Below, piece by piece: positions 8,082 to 17,633 of a DNA stretch of 34,423 bases. Every line of letters starts with the position of its first letter. The stretch's first letter is position 1. Below the pieces are notes generated by a model that saw only the letters and a program-made list of their open reading frames with translations, had not been told where the DNA came from and made no database searches. The stretch covers positions 1 through 34,423 of the forward strand of contig DYRY01000008.1 of assembly GCA_020718465.1 (NCBI GenBank). The letters are read 5' to 3'. A program made the position numbers and the translations under genes. The stretch comes from Anaeromyxobacter dehalogenans. GTDB taxonomy: Bacteria > UBP6 > JAFGXH01.

Positions 8082-10079
8082 TTAAAAGTTTATAACTCTT
8101 ACCTCTTTATTTTCCATTAAATCAAGAATAACTCTATAACTTCCCCTTTTTCTAATATCAATATTTTTTTCAATATATAAATCTCCATCATTTGCTTCAA
8201 TTGTATATATGCCAGGAGGAATAAAATAAAAAATATTTTTACTTGATTTTATTTGTACTAACTCTATTTTTTGCTTATTTTTATTTAAAGCAACAACACT
8301 CTCTTTATCAACAGTTTTCAAAGATATATCAATGTTTTCACCCGATTTTGTTTCAAAATATATTGTATTATATATTGAAAAATTGTGTCTTATCTCTAAT
8401 TTAGGAGTTGATTCACTAATTTTAAATGTTTTACTATATCTATTGGCAAATGGATATATTGCTGTTATTGTATATTTTCCATACTCTAATGTAGTTGGTG
8501 TTGCAATGCAATCAGTAGTTTGAAGTTTGTTATTTATATATACTTCTGCATAAGGTCTAAAACAAAATGTAATCTCTCCTGTTTTAATTTGTTCATTTTT
8601 TATAGAGATAAGATTTTTACTATTTAAATTGTCATTTTTATCATCTGATTTACTATTTGAACTGATTTTTTTATCGGTTTTATCATCCGATTTACTATTT
8701 TTATGATATAATATCGCTAGTTTATTGATTAATTTACTATTTTTTTCTGAAAACTTACTGTTTTTATTATTTTTACTACTCTCTTTTATAATAAAATCAT
8801 AATCTAAATTTTCATAAGTTGGTTTAATATCATAAAAAAGATTTAATTCTCCCCCTTTTTTTATCTCTTTTAAAATTGGAGTAATGGAGCTTCTCATTAT
8901 TTGTGATATTTGAGAGGCTTTTCCAAGTTTTAATATATGATTATGTTTTCCAATTTCTATACTATTTATAAAAGAGAATGTAAAAAATATAATAAAAGAT
9001 AGTAAAAATAGAAAAAAACTCCAAAAATGATTAGTAGTTTGAATAAGTTTTAATTTTCTTGCAATTAACTGAAGATCTTTATTTTTTTGATTAAGCTCTA
9101 AAGCTTTTGTTGTATAGTTAAAAGATTTTAATAACTCTCTACGCTTATAACACTGTTTAGCTAAAGTTGTATATCTTGTTGATAATCTTTGATGAAATTT
9201 TTTTTCATACTCTTGAGAGTTTTGAAAATACTCTTTTAGTTCTTCTGTTGGAGAGATAATTCCCTCTTTTTTTAAAATATTTTGAGTTGCTTCATAAAAA
9301 ATAGAGGCATTTTTAAATCTTAAATCCCGTTTTTTATTGAGAGAGCTTTCTAATACTCGTACAATCTCCTTATCAATAAGAGGATTAAATCTCATTGGAT
9401 TTTCATAATTTACATCAATAACATTTTTAATAATAACACTAGGATTATTACCAATAAATGGTACTCTATTTGTTAGAAGTAAATAGAGAAGTGTTCCCAA
9501 AGAGAAAACATCTGAAGAGAAATCAACATTAAATCCTTGAGCCTGCTCTGGAGACATATAGGCAGGAGAACCAAGAATAGAGCCTGTTATTGTTAATGTT
9601 GACTCTGTAATAAGATGAGATATGCCAAAATCCATAACTTTGATATCACCATTTGTTGATATCATTATATTTTCAGGTTTAATATCTCTATGAATAACTC
9701 CATTTTCATGTGCATGAGAGATTGCACTCAAAATTTGATTCATAATCATCAAGCTAATAAGAGGATATTTTTGTGGATTTTTTACTATAAACTCTTTTAA
9801 TGATACTCCATCAACAAACTCATTAACAATAAAATGAATATTTTTTTCAGATTGATACTCATGTACTTGAACAATATTTGGATGTTTTAATTTTGCAAGA
9901 GTTAAAGCCTCTCTTTCAAAACGTTGAATATGCTCTTTATTTGATACAAGATGCTCATGAAGAAGTTTTATAGCAACATTTCGTTTTAGTTGAGTATCCT
10001 CTGCAAGAAAAACTCTTGCCATTCCACCAAACCCAACCTCTGATACTATTTTATATTTACCAATCTCACTTCCAATCAT
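8082..10079 (-). CDS. Hanks-type Ser/Thr protein kinase with TM segment and C-terminal PEGA-like domain
   Basis: GKYKIVSEVGFGGMARVFLAEDTQLKRNVAIKLL, HRDIKPENIMIS, VMDFGISH, GSPAYMSPEQAQG; TM FFLFLLSFIIFFTFSFI; C-terminal AEVYINNKLQTTDCIATPTTLEYGKYTITAIYP resembles PEGA. Confidence 0.93.
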   Translation of the reverse strand: MIGSEIGKYKIVSEVGFGGMARVFLAEDTQLKRNVAIKLLHEHLVSNKEHIQRFEREALTLAKLKHPNIVQVHEYQSEKNIHFIVNEFVDGVSLKEFIVKNPQKYPLISLMIMNQILSAISHAHENGVIHRDIKPENIMISTNGDIKVMDFGISHLITESTLTITGSILGSPAYMSPEQAQGFNVDFSSDVFSLGTLLYLLLTNRVPFIGNNPSVIIKNVIDVNYENPMRFNPLIDKEIVRVLESSLNKKRDLRFKNASIFYEATQNILKKEGIISPTEELKEYFQNSQEYEKKFHQRLSTRYTTLAKQCYKRRELLKSFNYTTKALELNQKNKDLQLIARKLKLIQTTNHFWSFFLFLLSFIIFFTFSFINSIEIGKHNHILKLGKASQISQIMRSSITPILKEIKKGGELNLFYDIKPTYENLDYDFIIKESSKNNKNSKFSEKNSKLINKLAILYHKNSKSDDKTDKKISSNSKSDDKNDNLNSKNLISIKNEQIKTGEITFCFRPYAEVYINNKLQTTDCIATPTTLEYGKYTITAIYPFANRYSKTFKISESTPKLEIRHNFSIYNTIYFETKSGENIDISLKTVDKESVVALNKNKQKIELVQIKSSKNIFYFIPPGIYTIEANDGDLYIEKNIDIRKRGSYRVILDLMENKEVRVINF

Positions 10080-10285
10080 GAAAAATCTCTATAAATATCC
10101 TATTTTAAACTTAAAATAAATAACAATTTAAAAAAATTAATCTCTTTTTATTATAAAAAATTAAAACAGTGTTTTAATTCATATAGATATATATATTAAC
10201 ATAAAATTAACTCTAAAAATATCATAAAAATAAAAAAAAAAATAAAAAAAAAAATAAAAATAATTTCTAATTTGTAATGATTATT

Positions 10286-10300
10286 TTATAATTATTATTG
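10286..10300. promoter_or_regulatory. Candidate PerR box overlapping the perR -35 element
   Basis: TTATAATTATTATTG matches the PerR-box consensus TTATAATNATTATAA except for the last two positions; overlaps TTGACA at 10298. Confidence 0.5.
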
Positions 10301-10325
10301 ACAATTATCTATTTTCCTTTATAAT
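10298..10325 (+). promoter_or_regulatory. Sigma70-type promoter for perR-like gene
   Basis: Perfect TTGACA (10298-10303), 16-bp spacer, perfect TATAAT (10320-10325), 25 bp upstream of the ATG. Confidence 0.8.
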
Positions 10326-10350
10326 ACAAGCATATAATTTGGGGATTATT

Positions 10351-10776
10351 ATGGACTCAATAGTATCTTTAGTTCAAAAATGCAAAAAAGCAGGTCTAAA
10401 ACTAACACCACAACGACTTGCAATATTTAAAACACTTGATGGCAACAAAACACATCCAACAGTAGATTCAATCTATCAATCATTAAAAAAAGATTTTCCA
10501 ACAATGAGTCTTACAACTGTGTATAATACACTTGAAACACTTTATGAGATGGGTGAGATAATAAAGCTTGATATTGATCCTGATAAGGCTCATTTTGACC
10601 CAGACAATAAAAAACATCACCATTTTAAATGCTCCTCTTGTGGAAAAATTGTTGATGTATTGATTAATTTTTCAGAGATTTTAGAAAATGTTGAGTTGCA
10701 AAATTCAAACTTCACAATAACCGATTTTAATATAAATTTTCGTGGAATTTGTGACTTTTGTAGCAAAAAAAATTAA
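10351..10776 (+). CDS. perR: Fur-family regulator, PerR-like
   Basis: LTPQRLAIFKTLDGNKTHPTVDSIYQSLKKDFPTMSLTTVYNTL; HFDPDNKKHHHFKCSSCGKIVDV; CDFC second CxxC pair. ATG at 10351 preceded by GGGGATT. Asp in GKIVDV at the PerR-type ligand position. Confidence 0.87.
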   Translation: MDSIVSLVQKCKKAGLKLTPQRLAIFKTLDGNKTHPTVDSIYQSLKKDFPTMSLTTVYNTLETLYEMGEIIKLDIDPDKAHFDPDNKKHHHFKCSSCGKIVDVLINFSEILENVELQNSNFTITDFNINFRGICDFCSKKN

Positions 10777-10959
10777 TACAAAATAGACTTTTACTCTTAT
10801 ATTCAACAAATAAAATTAAAAATTTTTAGGCTATAAGATATTTAATCATCAATAAAATCTCTTGCATTTTAATATCCTAATAAATATAATAAAAATTCTA
10901 GTTTTATTTTTAATATTACTATTTTTACTTTTGCTGTTTTTGTTTTTAATATTACTATT

Positions 10960-11691
10960 ATGGTTTGTAAGATGGATTCAGTTAGAATTAACAAATTCAT
11001 ATCTCAAAGTGGATTCTGCTCCAGAAGAAAGGCAGAGGAGTATATTCTAAATGGTGATGTTTTTATAAATAATATCTGTGTTAAAGATTTATCAACACAA
11101 ATAGACCCAACTAAAGATAGTGTTACTATTTGTGGAAAAACTATAACACAAGAAAAAAAGCTTCACTATATTCTTTTTAATAAGCCAAAATATGTTGTCA
11201 CAACTCTTTCAGACCCACAAAAAAGAGAGACAGTCTCTAAATATTTTAAAAAATTTTCAGAAAGACTCTATCCTGTTGGTCGCTTAGATTATGAGAGTGA
11301 AGGTGCACTCATAATGACAAATGATGGTGATTTTGCAAATAAAATGATGCATCCATCATTTGAAAAAGTAAAAACATACTCTGTTGTTGTGGATAGAAAA
11401 TTATCTGAATTAGAGATTAAAAAATTCTCTAGTGGTATTGTTATTGATGATAAAATAACATCAAAATCATCAATTAAATTTGATAAAAAACTATTTAATA
11501 ATTTTCAATATATTGTGCAAATTCATGAGGGTAGAAATAGGCAAATAAGAAAAATGTTTGCTTTTTTTAATTCTAATGTTGTAGAGTTAAAGCGTATTGC
11601 AATTGGCTCTATTGAGATTGGAAATCTCAAATCAGGAGAGTATAGATATTTAACAAAAGAGGAGATTAACTCCCTTTTATCAACAAAGTAA
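10960..11691 (+). CDS. RsuA/RluB-family pseudouridine synthase
   Basis: S4 domain RINKFISQSGFCSRRKAEEYILNGDVFIN; catalytic region PVGRLDYESEGALIMTNDGDF; HEGRNRQIRKMF. Confidence 0.93.
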   Translation: MVCKMDSVRINKFISQSGFCSRRKAEEYILNGDVFINNICVKDLSTQIDPTKDSVTICGKTITQEKKLHYILFNKPKYVVTTLSDPQKRETVSKYFKKFSERLYPVGRLDYESEGALIMTNDGDFANKMMHPSFEKVKTYSVVVDRKLSELEIKKFSSGIVIDDKITSKSSIKFDKKLFNNFQYIVQIHEGRNRQIRKMFAFFNSNVVELKRIAIGSIEIGNLKSGEYRYLTKEEINSLLSTK

Positions 11692-11757
11692 AATTAAATA
11701 GTTTTATTGTTTTGTTTGTATTTCTTTTAAATTAAACAGATTTATTGTGAGGAAAAA

Positions 11758-13464
11758 ATGAGAACTATCATTATTTTAACCCTTATTTTAACTATTTTTG
11801 GTTGTGGAACAGATAATAAAGTTAAAAAAAAGGATAATGATAAAAAAATTGAGGATTTAAATAAAAATGATGATAAAAATGACAATAAAAATAGTATTGA
11901 AAACAAAAATAACACTGATGTAAATGAAACAAACAACTCCCAAAATGATTCTGAAAATAACAATACAAAAAAAGATGAACCTAAAATTCCCAAAATAGAG
12001 GAATTAGAGATTAGTTCAGAAAATATATCTCTAATATTTGATAATTTAGATAAATTAGATTTCTCTAAAAATTTAGACAAAAGAGATCAACTCATTACTC
12101 TCCTTTTTCATATAGGAGAGCTTGGACAACTTAAAACTATTATTCAGAAATATCCAGTCACAGAATCCTCACCTAAAAAAATAAGAGAAATCGAGACTCT
12201 TTTAAACAAAAGCTTAATAGTGGATAGTAAAAAAATTGGTGTTATTCTTCCTAAAAATAGTAAATACAAACGACTAGCAGAGGATGTTGAGTATGGCATC
12301 AGATTAGCAAAACATGTCCTAAACTTAGATATTGAATTTATTATAAAAGAGACTGATGCAACAGAAGAGGCCACAGAAAAAGCAACAGAGGAGCTTATTT
12401 TTGAAGAGAATGTATCTATGATTATTGGTACAATCAGAAAGATTAATACTCAAAAAGTTGCACTTATAACAGAGAGATTTAATATCCCTTTTATTGCAAT
12501 ATCAAATGATGATGAGAGTTCCAATTTTGGAAAATATGTATTTAACTACTTCACATCTCTTGAAAACTCAACAGAGTTTTTAGCTAAATATTCGATTGAA
12601 AAACTAGGATTAAAAAAATTTGCAATTTTTTATCCTAACTCCTCATATGGTGAGAAAAATATGGTTGCTTTTTGGCATGCTGTTGAGAAACTTGGAGGAA
12701 AAGTTACTGCAGTTCAGCACTACTCTCATAACAAAGATGAATATATAGAGCCTGCTAAAAAACTTGTTGGTCGATATAACCTTAATTTAAGAAGTGACTA
12801 TACCAACAAAAGAAAAGAGATTATGGATAAATATGAGGGCTATCAACGTCAAAAACAACTTGAATCTCTTGAAAAAGATGTTGAACCCATTATTGACTTT
12901 GAAGCAATTTATATACCTGATTCAGCAAAGAAAATTGCCTTAGTTTTACCATATCTTGCACTTTATGATGTTAATTTTAAAACACCAAGTAAATGGCAAC
13001 AGTTTCTAGCTCGTCAAAAAGCAAAAGATAAAAATTTTGACTTAAAATTTGTTCAGCTTTTAGGTTCAGAGACTTGGACATCACAAATAATTGCAGATGC
13101 TTCTGGTAAATATGTTCAAGGTGCAATTTTTCCAACAGTTTATCATCCATATATAAAAAATGACTTAATTGTTCAATTTACATCCAAATTTGCTCAAACA
13201 TATAAACGTCCTGCAACTGTTTTTGCCCTTTATGGTTATGAAATTGCAGAGATTGTGTCTCAAATTTTTGGTTCTCTTGAGAGTCCTGATGGAGTTAGAG
13301 ATAAAATTGTTAAAAAATTATTAATAACAAATTTTAATACAATTTCAGGAGTTGTAAAATTTAAAAGTGATGGTACAATATATAGAGATTCTCTTATTAT
13401 GATGGAGTTTACAGAGAAAGATTTCCAACAACTAACTGAAACTAAAAAAGATGTAGTCCAATAG
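11758..13464 (+). CDS. Lipoprotein with periplasmic-binding type 1 (Leu/Ile/Val-binding or LpoA-like) domain
   Basis: Lipobox LTIFGCG; Asn/Lys/Asp-rich linker; KKIGVILPKNSKYKRLAEDVEYGIRLA, SMIIGTIRKINTQKVALITERFNIPFIAISN, KFAIFYPNSSYGEKNMVAFWHAVEKLGGKV. SD GTGAGGA upstream. Confidence 0.82.
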   Translation: MRTIIILTLILTIFGCGTDNKVKKKDNDKKIEDLNKNDDKNDNKNSIENKNNTDVNETNNSQNDSENNNTKKDEPKIPKIEELEISSENISLIFDNLDKLDFSKNLDKRDQLITLLFHIGELGQLKTIIQKYPVTESSPKKIREIETLLNKSLIVDSKKIGVILPKNSKYKRLAEDVEYGIRLAKHVLNLDIEFIIKETDATEEATEKATEELIFEENVSMIIGTIRKINTQKVALITERFNIPFIAISNDDESSNFGKYVFNYFTSLENSTEFLAKYSIEKLGLKKFAIFYPNSSYGEKNMVAFWHAVEKLGGKVTAVQHYSHNKDEYIEPAKKLVGRYNLNLRSDYTNKRKEIMDKYEGYQRQKQLESLEKDVEPIIDFEAIYIPDSAKKIALVLPYLALYDVNFKTPSKWQQFLARQKAKDKNFDLKFVQLLGSETWTSQIIADASGKYVQGAIFPTVYHPYIKNDLIVQFTSKFAQTYKRPATVFALYGYEIAEIVSQIFGSLESPDGVRDKIVKKLLITNFNTISGVVKFKSDGTIYRDSLIMMEFTEKDFQQLTETKKDVVQ

Positions 13465-13560
13465 TAGGCTTAATTTCAAACACAAAACTTTTATAAATAT
13501 AACAAAAAAACTTTTATTTTAAGAAATTTTATTTTATTTTTAATAAAACGAAAGAGAATA

Positions 13561-14613
13561 TTATAGATTATAAAAAAATTTATACCAATCAATAAATCTA
13601 CTAATCCCCTCTTTTATAGTTGTTTCTGGTTTATAGTGAAGATCTTCAACTAAATCATGAACATCTGCATAAGTTGCAACAACATCTCCAGCCTGAAGTG
13701 GCATCATATTTTTTATAGCCTTTTTATTTAATTTTTCCTCAATTGCTTCAACAAACTCCATAAGTTTAACAGGAGAGTTATTTCCAATATTATATATTTT
13801 ATATGGTGCTTTTGATGTTGATGGGGTTGGATTTTTTCCACTCCATTGAGAATCTCCTTTTGGTGGATTTTTAATAACTCGTAAAATTCCCTCAACAATA
13901 TCATCAACATAAGTGAAATCACGAATCATCTCACCATTGTTAAAAACATTTATTGGCTTATTCTCTAAAATAGCCTTTGTGAAAAGAAAAAGAGCCATAT
14001 CTGGTCTACCCCAAGGACCATAAACAGTAAAAAATCTTAATCCAGTTGTTGGAATATTATAAAGATGGCTATAGGAGTGTGCCATAAGCTCATTAGATTT
14101 TTTTGTTGCTGCATAAAGACTTACTGGATGGTCTACATTGTGATTTGTTGAGAATGGTAAAGCCTCATTTGCACCATAAACAGAGGAGCTTGAGGCATAA
14201 ACAAAATGTTTTACATCAGTTCTTCTTGAGGACTCTAAAACATTTAAAAACCCAACAATATTACTGTCAATATAGGCATGAGGATTTTCAATTGAGTATC
14301 TAACACCAGCTTGTGCTGCCAAATTACAAACAATATCGAAGTTTTCTGAATTAAAAAGATTCTCTATATTTGTTCTATCTTCAAGGTTCAGTTGGATAAA
14401 TCGGTAATTATCATATTTTTTTGAGGGGGTTATCTTTCCATACTGAATAGCATTTTCTAAAACTCCATGAATCTCTAGGCGTCCCCATTTTATTTTTTTA
14501 TCATAATAGTCATTAATACTATCTAATCCAACAATATCATAACCCTCATTTAGTAATTTTGATACTAAGTGAAATCCAATAAATCCTGCTGTTCCTGTTA
14601 CTAAAATTTTCAA
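13561..14613 (-). CDS. NAD-dependent epimerase (UDP-glucuronate 4-epimerase-like SDR)
   Basis: MKILVTGTAGFIGFHLVSKLL (GxxGxxG), AAQAGVRYSIENPHAYIDSNIVGFLNVLE, YAATKKSNELMAHSYSHLYNIPTTGLRFFTVYGPWGRPDMALFLF. Confidence 0.93.
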   Translation of the reverse strand: MKILVTGTAGFIGFHLVSKLLNEGYDIVGLDSINDYYDKKIKWGRLEIHGVLENAIQYGKITPSKKYDNYRFIQLNLEDRTNIENLFNSENFDIVCNLAAQAGVRYSIENPHAYIDSNIVGFLNVLESSRRTDVKHFVYASSSSVYGANEALPFSTNHNVDHPVSLYAATKKSNELMAHSYSHLYNIPTTGLRFFTVYGPWGRPDMALFLFTKAILENKPINVFNNGEMIRDFTYVDDIVEGILRVIKNPPKGDSQWSGKNPTPSTSKAPYKIYNIGNNSPVKLMEFVEAIEEKLNKKAIKNMMPLQAGDVVATYADVHDLVEDLHYKPETTIKEGISRFIDWYKFFYNL

Positions 14614-14674
14614 AATAACCTCATTTTTATTTTATTTTATTAAATTTAAAAACTATAAAAACTCTCTTTTTGTA

Positions 14675-16804
14675 TTAAACAGATCTATTATTAATTTCAA
14701 TAATTTTTGATATCAAATTATCAATACTATATGGCTTTAAAATAAATGGATAATATTTCCCATTCAAAGATAGATTCTCCTCTGGTTCATCTGTATAACC
14801 ACTTGTAAAAAGGATTTTTTCAGAACCTCTTTTTGATATGAAATATGTTGCAACCTGTTTTCCTGAACCATCTGGTAAAACAATATCAGAAAAAAGAAGA
14901 TCTATTTTTTCATCACTATCAACTATTTTTTTTGCCTCTGCTAAATTTTGAGCTTTTAAAATTGTAAGACCACTCTTTTTTAAAATAAGAGATGTTAAAT
15001 TTAAAACACTTATCTCATCCTCAACCAATAAAACTGTTATTTGTTGGTTTATTTTTGTTGAATGAAGATTTTTATCTTTATTTAAACAATCTGTTTTCCC
15101 ATTTATTAACATAACATTATCTAATTTAGTTGATGGAAATTCGATTATAAATGTTGTACCTTTTTCTAAAATAGTTTCAATATTAATGGTACCATTATGT
15201 TGATTAACAATTCCATAAACAACAGATAATCCTAATCCAGTTCCTTTTCCTGTCTCTTTTGTTGTAAAAAATGGTTCGAAAATATATGGAACATCCTCTT
15301 TTTTAATTCCTATTCCACTATCTGATATTTTTAAAATAGTGTAGTTTATATCTAACTCAAATTTTGATTCAGTTACTATTTTTAAAACTCCACCATTTGG
15401 CATTGCATCTTTTGCATTAACAACTAAATTCATAATAATCTGTTCAATTTGATGTTTATCTCCTTTTATAAAAGGAAGATTTTTCTCTAAGTTAACTTCT
15501 AATTTTACTTTTTCACCAATTAATGGAGATAACATTTTTCTCATATTCTCAATAATTGAGTTACAATCAAGAGACTCCTGTTTTAAAATCTGTTTTCTAC
15601 TATATGCAAGAAGTTGATGAGTTAATGAAGCGGCTCTTTTTGCAGATTGTTCTATCTCTAAAACACTCTCTTTTAAATCACTCTGAATATCATTTTTGGA
15701 CAATATAAGCTCTGAATATCCTAAAATTGTTGTTAAAATGTTATTAAAATCATGGGCAACCCCACCTGCTAATTTTCCAATAGCCTCCATTTTTTGAGAT
15801 TGAAGAAGATTTCCCTCTAGGAGTTTTCTTAAAGTTATATCCTGAAAAGCGATTTGTAAAGCACTCTCTCCCTGAAAAAATATTTTTGATATTGATAGCT
15901 CCAAATTAATAATAGATTTATTATCCATTGTTGGAGTTTTTATCTCTTGCTGATTATCAATAACTTCAGAGAGAAATATCTCAGGAAAAATCTCTTTTTC
16001 AAGCAAAAAATTGATTTTTTCAGATTTTAAAATTCTAGTTGCTTTAGGATTTGCAAAAACACATTTTTTATTAATAAGAACAACCAATCCCATTGGAAGA
16101 GACTCAATAAGCTCAAAATATCTCTCCTTACTCTCTTTTAGAGCAATAATAGAGTTTTTCCAATCAGTTATATCTGTATTTGTTCCAACCATTCTTAATG
16201 GTTTTCCATTTTTATCTCTTTTAATTATTTTTCCCTTTCCCAAAATCCAACGCCAAGAACCAAATTTAGTACTCATTTTAAACTCAACCTCAAACTGCTT
16301 AATTCTATTCTCTCGATGATCTTGTATAACTTTTGAAACTATATCTTTATCATCTTCATGAACTAAATTAAACCAATGTTCAAACTTTGCTGGAAACTCA
16401 TTTGGCTCAAAACCAAGCATTGTATAGTATCGAGGGCTAAAGAAACATATATCAGAAACAAAATCTATATCCCAAATAGCACTATTTCCACCCTCTAAAA
16501 CGATATAAATTCTCTCCTCATCCAGAATATCTTTAATTCCAGATGTCTCTGATTTTCCTGTATCAGTAAGAGATTGAGCCTGTTTTGATTTATCAGATTG
16601 AGAGTTTTGTTGAGTAGTTTGTAGATTTTTAAGATTATTAAGGTTTTTAAGATTATCTTTAACTTTTTCACTATCAATTGTGGCTTTTGTGATAGGTTTT
16701 ACCTCTGTTTGAATTACAATTCTCTCTTTTCGTGGACGAAAAAAAAGTATTATAAGTAATGTTGCTTGTAATATTATTATTAGATGGTATATTAAATCAC
16801 TCAT
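14675..16804 (-). CDS. PAS-domain hybrid sensor histidine kinase with C-terminal receiver domain
   Basis: N-terminal TM; PAS/PAC WNIDF/SWRWILGKGKII; HisKA GGVAHDFNNILTTILGYSELI; HATPase DSGIGIKKEDVPYIFEPFFTTKETGKGTGLGLSVVYGIV; REC VLLVEDEISVL...LLFSDIVLPDGSG...ILKPY. Confidence 0.94.
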   Translation of the reverse strand: MSDLIYHLIIILQATLLIILFFRPRKERIVIQTEVKPITKATIDSEKVKDNLKNLNNLKNLQTTQQNSQSDKSKQAQSLTDTGKSETSGIKDILDEERIYIVLEGGNSAIWDIDFVSDICFFSPRYYTMLGFEPNEFPAKFEHWFNLVHEDDKDIVSKVIQDHRENRIKQFEVEFKMSTKFGSWRWILGKGKIIKRDKNGKPLRMVGTNTDITDWKNSIIALKESKERYFELIESLPMGLVVLINKKCVFANPKATRILKSEKINFLLEKEIFPEIFLSEVIDNQQEIKTPTMDNKSIINLELSISKIFFQGESALQIAFQDITLRKLLEGNLLQSQKMEAIGKLAGGVAHDFNNILTTILGYSELILSKNDIQSDLKESVLEIEQSAKRAASLTHQLLAYSRKQILKQESLDCNSIIENMRKMLSPLIGEKVKLEVNLEKNLPFIKGDKHQIEQIIMNLVVNAKDAMPNGGVLKIVTESKFELDINYTILKISDSGIGIKKEDVPYIFEPFFTTKETGKGTGLGLSVVYGIVNQHNGTINIETILEKGTTFIIEFPSTKLDNVMLINGKTDCLNKDKNLHSTKINQQITVLLVEDEISVLNLTSLILKKSGLTILKAQNLAEAKKIVDSDEKIDLLFSDIVLPDGSGKQVATYFISKRGSEKILFTSGYTDEPEENLSLNGKYYPFILKPYSIDNLISKIIEINNRSV

Positions 16805-16859
16805 AGTTACAAAAAAATAAAATTATACTTTAAATAATATATAAATTCTACTATTTTTA

Positions 16860-17504
16860 TTAAAATATAGATATTTTTCTCTCTTTTTTATTAAAAATTA
16901 ATTTGTGGGTTGCTAAAAAATCTATTTCAGCTTTATCATGTGAAATCATGATAATAGTTAAATTATTTGATTTATGAAGATTTTTTAATATATTTAACAA
17001 CTCCTCTTTTCCATCTTCATCAATTCCAGTTGATGGTTCATCAAGTATTAAAAGATTAGGTGAATTTAACATAGCTCTTGCTAAAAATACTCTTTGCCTC
17101 TCACCACCAGAGATTTTAGAGAACTCTTTTTTTGCTAAGTGTAAAATTGAAAACTCCTCAAGTCTATTTTGAATTAGTTTTTTTATCTCTTTTTTTGAAA
17201 AAACACCCCAGGAGCTTTTATTGTAGCAACCCATTAAAACAACCTCTTCAACAGTTATTGGAAACTCTTTGGTGATATTTTGATATTGAGGAACATAACC
17301 AACTTTTAGATTAGTTTCAGTTTTTATTACTTTTCCTGATATTGGAGGTATAATTTTTAGTATTGTTTGCAAAAGTGTGCTTTTTCCTGCACCATTCGCA
17401 CCAACAATACCCCAAAAATCACCACTATTTATATTGAAAGATATTGCTGGATAAAGAGGCTCTTTAGAGTTATAACCAATTACTAAATTCTCAAATTTTA
17501 ACAT
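16860..17504 (-). CDS. ABC transporter ATP-binding protein, Zn/Mn-type (ZnuC-like)
   Basis: GANGAGKSTLLQTILKI, SGGERQRVFLARAMLNSPNLLILDEPSTGID, MISHD. No permease or binding protein adjacent. Confidence 0.87.
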   Translation of the reverse strand: MLKFENLVIGYNSKEPLYPAISFNINSGDFWGIVGANGAGKSTLLQTILKIIPPISGKVIKTETNLKVGYVPQYQNITKEFPITVEEVVLMGCYNKSSWGVFSKKEIKKLIQNRLEEFSILHLAKKEFSKISGGERQRVFLARAMLNSPNLLILDEPSTGIDEDGKEELLNILKNLHKSNNLTIIMISHDKAEIDFLATHKLIFNKKERKISIF

Positions 17505-17552
17505 TTTTAACTCAAAATAATACTTACAATAACATATTTTTTTTTTATTTTC

Positions 17553-17614
17553 TATTTTTTTTGAATTTTTATTTTTTTTGAATTTTTATTTTTTGAATTT
17601 TTATTTTTTGAATT
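17553..17614. repeat. Short imperfect tandem repeat (gaatttttatttttt-like, ~15-17 bp, about four copies)
   Basis: ttgaatttttattttttttgaatttttattttttgaatttttattttttgaatttta, between gyrA stop and the ABC ATPase start. Confidence 0.8.
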
Positions 17615-17633
17615 TTATTGGTTTATAGCAAAT

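Noticed and set aside
10200-10265. A-rich aaaaaataaaaaaaaaaat runs as a regulatory element
   Set aside because: Simple poly-A/T low complexity common in this genome; no specific motif beyond the adjacent promoter.
11742-12080. 112-aa minus-strand ORF, Ser/Leu/Phe rich
   Set aside because: Antisense of the Asn/Lys/Asp-rich linker of the lipoprotein gene; composition artefact.
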